A stretch of 64,000 nt of DNA from CAZEYT01 sp964516295 (lineage in GTDB: Bacteria; Verrucomicrobiota; Verrucomicrobiia; Chthoniobacterales; Terrimicrobiaceae), in NCBI GenBank assembly GCA_964516295.1, contig CAZEYT010000004.1, forward strand, positions 4,263 through 68,262. The letters run 5' to 3'. The notes beneath the pieces are model-generated. The model was not told where the DNA came from and ran no database searches. It was given only the letters and a program-made list of their open reading frames with translations. A program made the position numbers and the translations under genes. Positions 1 through 8,874 of the stretch are shown piece after piece (position 1 is the stretch's first letter; every line of letters starts with the position of its first letter).

Positions 1-1
1 G

Positions 2-325
2 GCCCGCGCTCTCGCGCAAAAGGCGGATCTTTATCTCATGGACGAGCCGTTCGCCAGTGTCGATGCGGCCACCGAGCAGGCGATTCTCGAAGTGCTCCGC
101 CGTCTCCAGCAGGAAGGCCGCACCGTGGCCTGTGTTCATCATGACCTCGACACCGTCTCGGAATACTTCGATGACGTGGTGCTTCTGAACATGCGCGTCG
201 TGGCTTCGGGGGCCGTCTCGGAGGTCTTCAACCGCGAAAATTTGCGAAAAACCTATGGCGCGCGCCTCGCGCTTCTGGATGAAGCCGTCGCTGATCTGTC
301 GCGTCGAAGCGGTCCCGTCCGCTGA
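2..325 (+). CDS. Metal ABC transporter ATP-binding protein, 3' end (5' truncated by window)
   Basis: This is the C-terminal 107 residues of an ABC ATPase. The frame is open from base 2, so the gene starts before the window. Visible pieces are the end of the signature helix (ARALAQKAD), a Walker B with catalytic glutamate (LYLMDEP), a D-loop (ASVD) and an H-loop (CVHHD). It lies 6 bp upstream of a metal-type permease, so it should power import of manganese, zinc or iron together with the next two genes. The exact metal cannot be read from this fragment. Confidence 0.9.
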   Translation, partial: ARALAQKADLYLMDEPFASVDAATEQAILEVLRRLQQEGRTVACVHHDLDTVSEYFDDVVLLNMRVVASGAVSEVFNRENLRKTYGARLALLDEAVADLSRRSGPVR

Positions 326-331
326 CCCGCC

Positions 332-1660
332 ATGGAAACTCTCTGGCGTCTCTTTTCCCTCCAGGATTACAACACCCGCATCGTCCTCGCCGGAGCCTGC
401 GTGTTCGGGGCGGCTGCCGGGTTGGTGGGGACGTTTTTGCTCCTGCGCCGGAGGTCGCTTTTGGGGGATACCCTCGGCCATGCCACGCTTCCGGGGGTCG
501 CCGCAGCCTTTCTGGTGGCCGAAGCGCTTGGCGCGGCGGGAAAATCGCTCCCGGTTCTTTTGACCGGAGCGGCCCTTTCCGGCATCGCGGGCATGGTCGC
601 CGTGCTTCTCATCCGACGCTTCAGCCACATCAAAGATGATGCGGCACTTGCCATCGTACTCAGCGTTTTCTTCGGAGCCGGCGTCACGCTCCTCACCGCC
701 GTGCAACAACTCCCCGGTGGCAATGCGGCGGGATTGGATCATTTTATCTACGGAAAAACGGCGTCCATGACGGCGGCTGACGCCTGGTTCATTTTTCTCG
801 CCTCACTTCTTGTGTTTGTGGTGTGCGTCGCGCTTTTCAAGGAATTTGCTCTCCTGTGTTTTGACGAAGGCTACGCCAACGCCGCCGGGTGGCCGGTCCG
901 ATGGCTGGATGTCGGTCTCATGGCACTGGTGGTCGTGGTCACGGTGGTGGGGCTTCAGGCCGTTGGTCTTTTGCTCGTGGTCGCCCTGCTCGTCATGCCC
1001 CCGGCGGCGGCGCGGTTTTGGAGCGACCGGCTCGGAGCGATGGCGGCGGTCGCAGCCCTTTTCGGCTTTCTCAGCGCAGGAGCCGGCGTCGCGGTGAGCG
1101 CCATCTGGCCGCGCATGCCGACCGGGGCGCTCATTGTCCTCTGCGCCGCTGTGCTGTTCGGGATCAGTTTCATCTTCGGCAGTCGACGGGGCCTCTTGAT
1201 CCGTTCGCAAAACGACCGCCGCGCCTCCGCCACGCTCCGGAGAGAACACCTGCTCCGGGCCATCTACGAATGTGCCGAAATCCATGCCTTCCCTTCGGCC
1301 GAACAACCCGTCCCCCTCGCTCATCTCTTGGAAAAACGCCCGTGGAAAACCAAGGCCCTCGAGCGGGAAATCGAGCGTCAAGCAGATGCCGGTCTCGTAG
1401 CCACGTCGGTCTCGGGCGACCAAGTCCGCCTCACCGCCCGCGGGTTCGCCGAAGCACGACGTCTCGTTCGAAATCACCGTCTCTGGGAACTCTACCTTCT
1501 CCACCACGCCGATGTGGCCCCGGGCCGCGTGGATCGCGACGCCGATCTCATCGAACACGTCCTCGATCCCCGGCTCGTCGATGAGCTGGAGGATCTCCTC
1601 GACGCCAATCGACGCCAGACCTTTGTACCGCTCAATCCGGAAAAACTGTCGCCGCCATGA
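332..1660 (+). CDS. Metal ABC permease fused to a DtxR/MntR-type repressor domain (YtgCR-like)
   Basis: 442 residues. Residues 1-285 form a hydrophobic ABC-3 permease of the ZnuB/MntB/TroC type. Residues 300-442 are soluble and resemble DtxR/MntR: a winged-helix segment at about 303-365, then the metal-binding/dimerisation helix with NHRLWELYL (381-389) and an EH pair at 408-409. The same fusion is known in Chlamydia trachomatis (YtgCR), where the repressor half controls the ytg operon. The gene order ATPase, fusion, second permease is also the chlamydial one. The start is 6 bp after the ATPase stop and the end overlaps the next start by 4 bp. Permease plus built-in metal sensor is a strong call; proteolytic release of the repressor is inference. 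Confidence 0.9.
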   Translation: METLWRLFSLQDYNTRIVLAGACVFGAAAGLVGTFLLLRRRSLLGDTLGHATLPGVAAAFLVAEALGAAGKSLPVLLTGAALSGIAGMVAVLLIRRFSHIKDDAALAIVLSVFFGAGVTLLTAVQQLPGGNAAGLDHFIYGKTASMTAADAWFIFLASLLVFVVCVALFKEFALLCFDEGYANAAGWPVRWLDVGLMALVVVVTVVGLQAVGLLLVVALLVMPPAAARFWSDRLGAMAAVAALFGFLSAGAGVAVSAIWPRMPTGALIVLCAAVLFGISFIFGSRRGLLIRSQNDRRASATLRREHLLRAIYECAEIHAFPSAEQPVPLAHLLEKRPWKTKALEREIERQADAGLVATSVSGDQVRLTARGFAEARRLVRNHRLWELYLLHHADVAPGRVDRDADLIEHVLDPRLVDELEDLLDANRRQTFVPLNPEKLSPP

Positions 1661-2559
1661 TTTGGACCGAGATCGATACATGGATTGTTGTCACCGGTGC
1701 GCTTATCTCCATGGCCTGTGCCGTTCCGGGCGTTTTTCTCCTCCTCAACAAACAGAGCATGCTCGGCGATGCCATCAGCCACGCTGTCCTTCCGGGGCTC
1801 GCCATTGCATTTCTTATCTCCGGGACGCGCGATCCCCTTCCAATGTTTGTCGGAGCGGTTGCCGCCGGACTGTTCACTGGCGTTCTCACCGAAATCATTC
1901 ACCGGCGCGGACGCGTCGACTCGGGAGCCGCCCTCGGCGTCGTCTTTTGCAGCCTGTTTGCGCTCGGTCTGGTGCTCATCCGCCTCGCGGCGGATCGTGT
2001 GGATCTCGATCCGAATTGCGTGCTCTATGGCTCCATCGAAACGGCCGTCATTGATTCCGGTCTCGTTCCGCGCATCGCCTGGCTTTCCGGCGGCATGCTC
2101 GCTGCCAACCTTCTCCTCGCCGGGCTTTTCTACAAAGAACTGCGGATCTCGGCTTTCGATCCCGCGCTCTCCACGTCGCTCGGAATCCCCGCTCGTTGGA
2201 TGCAACACGGACTCACCATCGTCACGGCCATGACGACCGTCGTGGCTTTCGAAAGCGTCGGCAGCATTCTCGTCATCGCCATGCTGATCGTCCCCGGTGC
2301 CACGGCGCTGCTCCTCAGCCACCGGCTTAGCATTGTGCTTGCCCTCAGCCTCGCCGTAGCCGCCGGCTCGGCGGGACTCGGACACCTCGCAGCGATCTCG
2401 CTCGTCCCCGGCTTCCTGGCAGGCATCCTCGGAATTCCATCGCTGGGAGCTGTCAGCTCGGCAGGCATGATGGCCGCCTTCTCCGGAATCGCGTTCTTTG
2501 TCGTTCTCGCCGTGGTGAGCCTCGCCAGTCGTCGCGAATCCAAACCCGACGAGACCTGA
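1657..2559 (+). CDS. Metal ABC transporter permease (second subunit)
   Basis: 300 residues, almost entirely hydrophobic, with the ABC-3 permease layout: NKQSMLGDAISHAVLPGLA near the N terminus and ALLIVPGATA-type segments later. Its ATG overlaps the stop of the permease-DtxR fusion (ATGA), so the two should be translationally coupled and form a heterodimeric inner-membrane channel. It corresponds to TroD/YtgD/MntC-type subunits. It ends 1 bp before the convergent phosphoesterase gene. Confidence 0.9.
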   Translation: MIWTEIDTWIVVTGALISMACAVPGVFLLLNKQSMLGDAISHAVLPGLAIAFLISGTRDPLPMFVGAVAAGLFTGVLTEIIHRRGRVDSGAALGVVFCSLFALGLVLIRLAADRVDLDPNCVLYGSIETAVIDSGLVPRIAWLSGGMLAANLLLAGLFYKELRISAFDPALSTSLGIPARWMQHGLTIVTAMTTVVAFESVGSILVIAMLIVPGATALLLSHRLSIVLALSLAVAAGSAGLGHLAAISLVPGFLAGILGIPSLGAVSSAGMMAAFSGIAFFVVLAVVSLASRRESKPDET

Positions 2560-2560
2560 T

Positions 2561-3334
2561 TCAGGCGCGAACCGCCTCAACGCGCTCAACGTCGCGGAGA
2601 ACCGCTCCTTCGCCCGGGTGGATGAGTTCCATCCGCCCATCGTAATGCTCAACGATGGCCGAGCACGATTCCACCCAATCCCCCGTATTGAAATACTCGG
2701 TGCCATCGATGGTCCGGACCGACGCGGTATGAATGTGTCCGCAGAGCACGCCGTCCACATCGTATTCCCGTGCATAGCGCACCACGGATTCCTCGAACTG
2801 GCCGATAAAGCTCACCACGTTTTTGACCTCGGCTTTCACGTAGGCGCTGAGCGACCACGGTTTGAAACCGAGCGCCCGCCGTGCAAAATTCACCACGCCA
2901 TTGCACCGCAAAAGCAACGTATACCCGATATCTCCGACATGCGCGAGCCAACCGAGATTTTGAACCACCGTGTCCAGCTCGTGACCGTGCATTACCAGAA
3001 TCCGCCTTCCATCGGCCGTGGTATGAATGGCGTTCTCCTGAAGGCTCACACTGGCATACGCCCCAAGAAATCCCGCGAGAAACTCGTCATGGTTTCCCGG
3101 AATGTAAATCACCTCCGTGCCCTTGCGTCCCTTGCGCAGAATTTTCTGGATCACGTCGTTGTGCTCCTGCGGCCAGAAGATCCCGCGCCGCAGAGCCCAG
3201 ATGTCAACGAGATCGCCGACGAGATAAAGCGTCTCAAATTCCGCCTCTTTCAGAAATTCGAGCAAGGCGGCGGCCTGGCTTCCCCTCGTGCCGAGGTGAA
3301 CGTCCGAGATCCATCCGGTTCGATAGTATTTCAT
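2561..3334 (-). CDS. LpxH-like UDP-2,3-diacylglucosamine pyrophosphatase-family metallophosphoesterase
   Basis: 257 residues with a full calcineurin-type metal site: DVHLG (11-15), GDLVD (40-44), GNHDE (80-84), HGHE (116-119) and GHIH (199-202). The GDLVD-IW spacing and overall length fit the LpxH-like group, which hydrolyses UDP-2,3-diacylglucosamine in lipid A synthesis. Many members of this subgroup have unproved substrates, so the reaction is a family-based guess. It is convergent with the metal permease operon and divergent from the NusG-like gene. Confidence 0.8.
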   Translation of the reverse strand: MKYYRTGWISDVHLGTRGSQAAALLEFLKEAEFETLYLVGDLVDIWALRRGIFWPQEHNDVIQKILRKGRKGTEVIYIPGNHDEFLAGFLGAYASVSLQENAIHTTADGRRILVMHGHELDTVVQNLGWLAHVGDIGYTLLLRCNGVVNFARRALGFKPWSLSAYVKAEVKNVVSFIGQFEESVVRYAREYDVDGVLCGHIHTASVRTIDGTEYFNTGDWVESCSAIVEHYDGRMELIHPGEGAVLRDVERVEAVRA

Positions 3335-3455
3335 CTGGTTTTTTCACAAGTTATTCACCGCAGGCAGATCGTTGAAAAATGGGAAAATGTGACGATTTCG
3401 ACACATTCCAACAGGCTTGCCTTGGACAGCAAATTCGCCACGATGTCCGACCTTC

Positions 3456-4001
3456 ATGAGTGACGCTCCCGTTGAACCCCAGTGGTATTGCATCAAATGT
3501 CGCCCCCGCCAGGAGCAGGTGGCACGCCGCTGGCTGGCCAAGGAAGGCCTCGTCGAGGTCTTCTGCCCCTTGGTTCGCTTTGAGCGCGCCCGCGCCTCCG
3601 GAAAAGTTCGCGTCACCGAGGCGATGTTTCCCGGCTACCTTTTCGGCCGCTTCCACTTTGCCGAGCTCCACCGCCAGGTCCGCGCCGCCAATGGCGTTTC
3701 GACCATCGTGTCCTTCGGCGGCGAACCCGCCATCGTCGCTCCCGAGATCATCACAGAACTCCGCGCCATGGTCTCCAGCGGCGAACTTGTGGAGATTCCC
3801 GCCACGATTCAGCCGGGCGAGGAAGTCAGCGTTATTGAAGGACCGTTCTGCGGCATCCGGGCCGTTGTCACCCAGGTCCTCCCGGCCCGCGCCCGCGTGA
3901 AGGTTCTCCTCGAACTCCTCGGCATCGAACGCGAAGTCGAAATCTCCGAATCCTCCGTCCTCCCCGACTTCGACCATCCGCTCGTCCACAAGGCCGATTG
4001 A
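3456..4001 (+). CDS. NusG/RfaH-family transcription antitermination protein
   Basis: 181 residues. The N-terminal NGN domain begins with QWYCIKCRPRQE and contains the typical MFPGYLF segment; a C-terminal KOW domain follows (GEEVSVIEGPFCG). I chose ATG 3456 over an upstream start because the NGN domain begins directly after it. Specialised NusG paralogues (RfaH, LoaP) usually help RNA polymerase read through long surface-polysaccharide operons. The exosortase gene nearby fits such a role, but the target operon is not visible here. Confidence 0.85.
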   Translation: MSDAPVEPQWYCIKCRPRQEQVARRWLAKEGLVEVFCPLVRFERARASGKVRVTEAMFPGYLFGRFHFAELHRQVRAANGVSTIVSFGGEPAIVAPEIITELRAMVSSGELVEIPATIQPGEEVSVIEGPFCGIRAVVTQVLPARARVKVLLELLGIEREVEISESSVLPDFDHPLVHKAD

Positions 4002-4032
4002 CGAAAACAATCACGTCGGCAAAATGCTGACC

Positions 4033-4551
4033 ATGCCGATCTACGAATTCTACTCGCCGGATACGAACAAGATCTACTCGTTCTTCGCCCGCAGCATCTC
4101 GCAGGGGCAAAAAACGCCCCGCTGCCCGGATCGCGACGGGGCCCGCATGGAGCGCGTCGTCTCGCGATTCGCGGTGACCGGCCGCGCCCGCGAAAAATCC
4201 GAACCCGTACCGGACGCCGACCCGCGCATGGACCGCGTTATGGCGGAAATGGAACGCGAAATGTCGGGGCTCGACGATGCCAATCCCGACCCCCGCGCCC
4301 TCGCCCGCATGATGCGGCGGATGACCGAGGCCACCGGACAAAAAGTCCCGGGCGAGATGGAACAAATGCTCCGCCGTCTCGAGGCAGGCGAAGATCCCGA
4401 GAAACTCGAAGAGGAATTTGGAGACGTCATGGAAAATATGGACCTCCCCGACGACGACCAACCCGCCGACGGTTCCGACGGCGGCCCGCGCGTTCGACAC
4501 CGCGCCCCGCAGCGCGACCCGGCCCTCTACGAAATGGCCGATTTCATCTGA
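4033..4551 (+). CDS. Hypothetical protein with FmdB-like N terminus lacking zinc cysteines
   Basis: 172 residues. The start MPIYEFYSPDTNKIYSF resembles the FmdB/zinc-ribbon family, which begins MPIYEY. Here the usual CxxC pairs are missing: only one Cys, in PRCPD, remains. The rest is charged and acidic with several short helical stretches (MDRVMAEMEREMS, MEQMLRRLEAGED) and no membrane segment, suggesting a soluble helical protein. An alternative ATG lies 9 bp upstream at 4024. The 3' end overlaps the convergent exosortase gene by 25 bp. Function unknown. Confidence 0.7.
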   Translation: MPIYEFYSPDTNKIYSFFARSISQGQKTPRCPDRDGARMERVVSRFAVTGRAREKSEPVPDADPRMDRVMAEMEREMSGLDDANPDPRALARMMRRMTEATGQKVPGEMEQMLRRLEAGEDPEKLEEEFGDVMENMDLPDDDQPADGSDGGPRVRHRAPQRDPALYEMADFI

Positions 4552-5411
4552 AGGACCGGCCGTGGCCGCTCCGGGAGCCCCGAGACCAGCCACCAGATAA
4601 AGATCAGCGTCCCGAGGAAGAGAGCGATCCCCACCACCTCGTGCATCACCAAGTAACCTCCGGGTCCCGCCACCGGCGCAAGCGCCACGATGACAAGAAT
4701 GCGCAGCGCATTCGAAAACAAGCCGACCAACGGAGCCAGGACGATCACGAGAACCTTGTCGAGAAGCCGTAGCTTTCGACTGAACGCCAGCAGCAGACCA
4801 AGGAGCATGCTACTGCTCGTGATTCCAAAACCATTGCATTCCGGCGCAACCTCAAAAGGCCGCCCCCCGGAGACAAGAATCAGCCGCGCCGGATCGCCGA
4901 CAAACGCCAACTCGGATTTCGACCCGAAGAGGTCCAGCAATTGCGCGGAGGCCTGACCAGCAAAAACCCGCATCGGCAGGTCGGCCAGCGGAAAGATAAT
5001 GGCCAGCACCGTGAATCCCGAAAACGCAATCGCCAGCCCGGTCGCCGGCCCGGTCACATCGTGTCCGAACATAAAAAGCAAAATCGCGCCGGCCAGAAGC
5101 CCCAAGGCGATCACCAACAAAAGAGGCTGGTGGAAAAAACTCCCGAGCCCGGCAATCACGCAAGCAACCCCCAAGAAACAAAGCGACCGCTCGTCGAATC
5201 TCAAAGCCCACCGCGCCGCCGCAGGACGCTCGCGCAGCAGAAAAATCACGCCGAACATCAACACCACCGCCGCGTCTCTCACCTGATCCCTCGTCGCCGC
5301 TACCGTTCCAAGCCAGAAAAGACTCGGGGCAAACACCGCGAGGACAACCGCCCAAACGAAGATGTGGGTCAGATGCTGCCGGAGCGACAGCGGCAAAGGT
5401 TCATACTTCAT
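4527..5411 (-). CDS. Exosortase/archaeosortase family protein
   Basis: 294 residues with about eight membrane segments. The exosortase catalytic triad is in order: Cys192 in EVAPECNGFG, Arg237 in SNALRIL and His257 in MHEVVG. Exosortases are integral-membrane enzymes that recognise and probably cleave the C-terminal PEP-CTERM signal of exported proteins. A matching substrate is encoded at 34892-35695. The start at 5411 (MKYEPLPL) was chosen because the upstream extension to 5468 is non-hydrophobic and unlike the family. No polysaccharide genes lie next to it in this window, apart from the NusG-like gene. Confidence 0.85.
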   Translation of the reverse strand: MKYEPLPLSLRQHLTHIFVWAVVLAVFAPSLFWLGTVAATRDQVRDAAVVLMFGVIFLLRERPAAARWALRFDERSLCFLGVACVIAGLGSFFHQPLLLVIALGLLAGAILLFMFGHDVTGPATGLAIAFSGFTVLAIIFPLADLPMRVFAGQASAQLLDLFGSKSELAFVGDPARLILVSGGRPFEVAPECNGFGITSSSMLLGLLLAFSRKLRLLDKVLVIVLAPLVGLFSNALRILVIVALAPVAGPGGYLVMHEVVGIALFLGTLIFIWWLVSGLPERPRPVLQMKSAIS

Positions 5412-5468
5412 GGACGACCCCAAGACCCTATCACACCTGCCCGCGAAGCCAATCCTCCCGCAGGACAA

Positions 5469-7001
5469 TCACGAGAGCCAGGCCAGAAACTCCGCGGCCT
5501 CTCGCCGGATCGCCTCACGCTCGGCCTCGGGACGCTTGCGCCACGCATTTACCATCATCGATGTCCGCGGATTCTTCGCAAATTTTTCGTCATGCCGGTC
5601 GTAAAAATCCCAATACAGCAAATTGAACGGACAGCACCCCTCGCCGGATTTCTTCTTCGGATCATACCGGCAGCCGGAGCAGTAATTCGACATCTTCGAA
5701 ATGTAAGCCGCCGATCCGGCATACGGCTTGGTCGCCACAAAGCCGCCATCCGCATGCAGCGCCATCCCGAGAACATTGGCCGCCATCACCCAATCAAAAC
5801 CATCAATATAAAGATCCGTAAACCACCGCAACGCCTCCTGCGGTCGAATGCCCGCCAAGAGAATAAAATTCCCCAAAATCATCAACCGCTGAATATGATG
5901 ATTATAAGCCGTCGCGTGAACTTCCCCGATCACCGTCCGCAGACAGTTCATCGACGTCTCGCCCGTCCGGAAAAAATCCGGCAGGGGACGCGTGGCTTCG
6001 AGCGCGTTCACCGCGGCGTATTCGGGCATCCGCATCCAGTAAACCCCATTCACAAACTCCCGCCAGCCGAGGATCTGACGGACAAAGCCCTCGACCGCCG
6101 CGAGCGGAGCCCGTCCCGCCCGCCACGCCGAGATCGCCGCCTCCAGGCACTCCCGCGGCTCCAGAAGTCCGATATTCAGCGGGCCGGAAATCCAACTGTG
6201 AAACATGCCGGGCGAATCCTGCAGCATGAGATCCTGATAATCCCCAAACCGAACCAAACGCATCTCGACAAACTCCCGCAGGACCTCGAGCGCTCCTTCG
6301 CGCGTCACGGGCAGCGAGAACTCTTCCACTCGACCGGGATTCTTCTCAAAAACCGTCCCGACCTCCCGCAGAACCTCCCGCGTGATCTTGTCGGGCGGAA
6401 ACGCTGCGCGTTCCGGAGGCCGTGGCGCGCCATCGCGCTTCCAATCCGTCAGGGTCCGGCGGTTGTCATGGTCAAAATTCCAAGCTCCTCCCTCGGGCGA
6501 GCCGTCCGGGGAAATCAAAATCCCCAGCCGCTGCCGCGCGAGTCGGTAGTGATTTTCCATCAGGAGACGTTTGCGATTCCCGGCGAATGCCGCGAATTCG
6601 GATCGCGAGACCAAAAACTGGCACGTCTCAAACTCCCGCAAAGTCATCCCCTGCCCCGCGGCTGTCTTTCGAACCATTTCCCGCTCGGCATAGTTGTTCG
6701 GCTCCATCACCCAGAGTTCCGTCGACGAGAATCGCGCCCGGTGCGTCTTCCACGCGCCGGCAATGTCCTCATTGTCGCCCAGCCCGTAATAATCCACCGT
6801 CCATCCGGCCTCCCGCAGACGCGCCGCAAAATGGCGCATCGCCGCGAAGAGAAGAACGAGCTTGATCTTGTGGAACCTCGCATATCCGCCGCCACGCCGG
6901 GGCTCGATCATCAGCACCACATCCCTCGCCGGGTCGGCGGCCGCGAGTGCCGTGTGGGCGAGGGTGAGTTGATCTCCAAGGATCCAGATCGTTCGAGCCA
7001 T
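5469..7001 (-). CDS. Cryptochrome/photolyase-related protein (Fe-S bacterial type)
   Basis: 510 residues. The N terminus MARTIWILGDQLT matches deoxyribodipyrimidine photolyase-related proteins (FeS-BCP/PhrB). Near the C terminus a cysteine group (SNYCSGC, then GEGCCPF) fits the [4Fe-4S] site of this class. Such enzymes bind FAD and repair (6-4) photoproducts or act as light sensors. I start at 7001 rather than 7046 because the extra 15 residues (ending LPKGERKPN) come from a palindromic repeat-like stretch. The gene is 41 bp downstream of the broken SulP gene on the same strand. Confidence 0.85.
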   Translation of the reverse strand: MARTIWILGDQLTLAHTALAAADPARDVVLMIEPRRGGGYARFHKIKLVLLFAAMRHFAARLREAGWTVDYYGLGDNEDIAGAWKTHRARFSSTELWVMEPNNYAEREMVRKTAAGQGMTLREFETCQFLVSRSEFAAFAGNRKRLLMENHYRLARQRLGILISPDGSPEGGAWNFDHDNRRTLTDWKRDGAPRPPERAAFPPDKITREVLREVGTVFEKNPGRVEEFSLPVTREGALEVLREFVEMRLVRFGDYQDLMLQDSPGMFHSWISGPLNIGLLEPRECLEAAISAWRAGRAPLAAVEGFVRQILGWREFVNGVYWMRMPEYAAVNALEATRPLPDFFRTGETSMNCLRTVIGEVHATAYNHHIQRLMILGNFILLAGIRPQEALRWFTDLYIDGFDWVMAANVLGMALHADGGFVATKPYAGSAAYISKMSNYCSGCRYDPKKKSGEGCCPFNLLYWDFYDRHDEKFAKNPRTSMMVNAWRKRPEAEREAIRREAAEFLAWLS

Positions 7002-7042
7002 ATTCGGTTTACGCTCCCCCTTCGGCAGCGGGTGCGGGCGCT

Positions 7043-8360
7043 TCAACCCACAATCTTCGCCGCCATCGCCAGCGCTTCATCCACATCCGCCGCCACATGC
7101 CCGGGCCCGAGATGGTCCAGAAACCCGGCCTGCGTCATCATGAAAAACGGCGGCGTGTGCGCCCCACAGATAATCACATGCCCGTGGTGGGCCCGAATTT
7201 TCTCCACAAGCATCTCCAGTGCATTCAGCGCCGTCGTGTCCATCGACGTGACCGACCGCATCCGGAGAATCACCACTTTCGGCCGCACATTCGCCCCGAT
7301 CAGCGCATCCTCCAACTTGTCCGCGGCTCCGAACGAAAATGGACCGGCGATGCGATAAACCGTTACACCCGGCGGGATGGGCTTGCCGACAATCGAATGG
7401 CGATCTACCTCGTCTTCGTTGGCCTCGGTCACGCGCGAAACGACCGTGGTATCCGTGACCCGCTTGATGAAGAGCACCGCCGCCAGCAACATGCCGATCT
7501 CCACCGCCACCGTGAGATCGAACACGATGGTCAGGGAAAACGTCGCCAGAAAAACCGCCGCGTCCGCCCGCGGAATTTTGCCCAACCGCAGGAACTCCCG
7601 CCACTCGCCCATCCTCAAAGCCACCGCGACCAAGATCGCGCTCAGCACCGCAAGCGGCACAAACTTCGCCAACGGTGCCGCGACCAGCACGATTGCCAGA
7701 AGCGTGGCGGCGTGCAGGATTCCGGAAATCGGCGAAACCCCGCCGGCCTCGATGTTTGCCGCCGTTCGCGCAATCGCACCCATGGCCGGTATCCTCCCGA
7801 AGAGCGGCGTCACCAAATTTGCCAGCCCCTGCCCGACCAGCTCCGTGTTGGCCTCGTGACGGTCCCCCGTGATCCCATCCGCCACCACCGCACAAAGAAG
7901 CGACTCGATGGCCGCGAGCAACGCGATTGTGACCGCAGGCGGAAACATTTCCGTCACCGTCGCCAAATCCATCGCCGGCCAGCCCGGCATCGGAAACCCC
8001 GAGGGAATCCCCCCGAAAGCCGAGCAGATCGTCGCCGCCGGCCAGCATCGTGCAGACCAGCAGCTTCTCCACACCATACGTCTGAATGATCCCATACACG
8101 ATCACCACAAACGCCCCGGTCGGCCCGCCCACACACAGCCGCGTGCCACCGAAAAACGAGATGAGAAATCCCGCCACGACTCCCGTATAGATCCCCTGCT
8201 GCGGCGTCACGCCCGACGCAATGCCAAACGCCATCGCCAGCGGCAGCGCGATCACCCCCAGCGTCAACCCCGCCCCCAGATCGCGAAGGAATTTCTGCCC
8301 GTTATACTCCCGCAGAGCCGTGAACAAATACGGCAGGGCATACAGGCGCTCCTTTTTCAA
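7043..8360 (-). pseudogene. SulP-family anion transporter, broken by internal deletion and frameshift
   Basis: The N-terminal 109 residues (from 8360, through CVGGPTGAFVV and TMLAGG) are clear SulP. At about 8030 the frame ends its homology and a second frame continues with FGGIPSGFP, LLAAIESLL and TGDRHEANTELVGQG, running to 7043 and ending in a STAS domain. Roughly 110-130 residues of the usual membrane core are missing between the two parts, with a net frame change. This is therefore a deletion, not a one-base slip. Intact SulP proteins are about 550 residues and import sulfate or bicarbonate. The product as it stands should not work. Confidence 0.75.
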
Positions 8361-8874
8361 TGCTCCCGTTTTACCCCGCCCCCACTGGAAAACAATGACC
8401 TATCTCACATCGCACCTCGATCAGCCCGCAACCCATGACCGCCATGGCAGCCGTGGATCGACATGTCCATCAAAGCATCATTCTTGAGTTCGCAGGCGAG
8501 AGCCAGCGAGTTCCCAAAACCTGGAGCGGCAAAACCGTGGCCTGACCGTTCCACCCCCCCGGCGGCGCCCGCGCTGATCGGGCTTCCGGCTGGGCTTTGC
8601 GGCTACGCCGCACGGGCTCCTCACGGAGCCCGCCGCCCAACCTCCAGCCCGATCAGCACACCCCATGCGCTACCACCAAAAAATGGCCACACGAATCCAC
8701 AAACAAAAAAACAACAAAACCAAACCAATTGCCCACCATCATGCCGCTTTGCCTATGGGGAAAAACAACTGTCGCTGGATGGGGAATGTTAATGGTCGCT
8801 GGACAGCCCCATTTTCTCACTGGGCGATCCAGCGGCGAGGGAGCAGTCGAAAAACGTGCGCCTTCTGCTGCGGC
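8361..8874. other. Intergenic stretch without a recognisable gene
   Basis: 514 bp between the broken SulP gene and the CPBP protease gene. It contains the 85-bp palindrome at 8573-8657 and an A-rich stretch at about 8690-8730. Open frames here show no family resemblance. Confidence 0.5.
8573..8657. repeat. 85-bp nested palindrome (hairpin-forming element)
   Basis: The outer arms GCTGATCGGGCT and AGCCCGATCAGC are perfect 12-bp inverted repeats. Inside are further complementary pairs (GG.TGGG with CCCA.CC; CGGGCTCC with GGAGCCCG), so almost the whole element can fold into one long hairpin. It has no U-tract on either side, so it is not a simple terminator. It could be a REP-like dispersed element or the remains of a transposon end. 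Confidence 0.7.

Noticed and set aside
4941..7358. Very long open frame on the plus strand opposite the photolyase and SulP genes
   Set aside because: It reads as arginine- and proline-rich low-complexity sequence with no domain, as expected for the antisense of a GC-rich gene.
8463..8792. Small frame across the 85-bp palindrome
   Set aside because: The frame is made mainly of the palindrome and an A-rich stretch and has no protein-like character.
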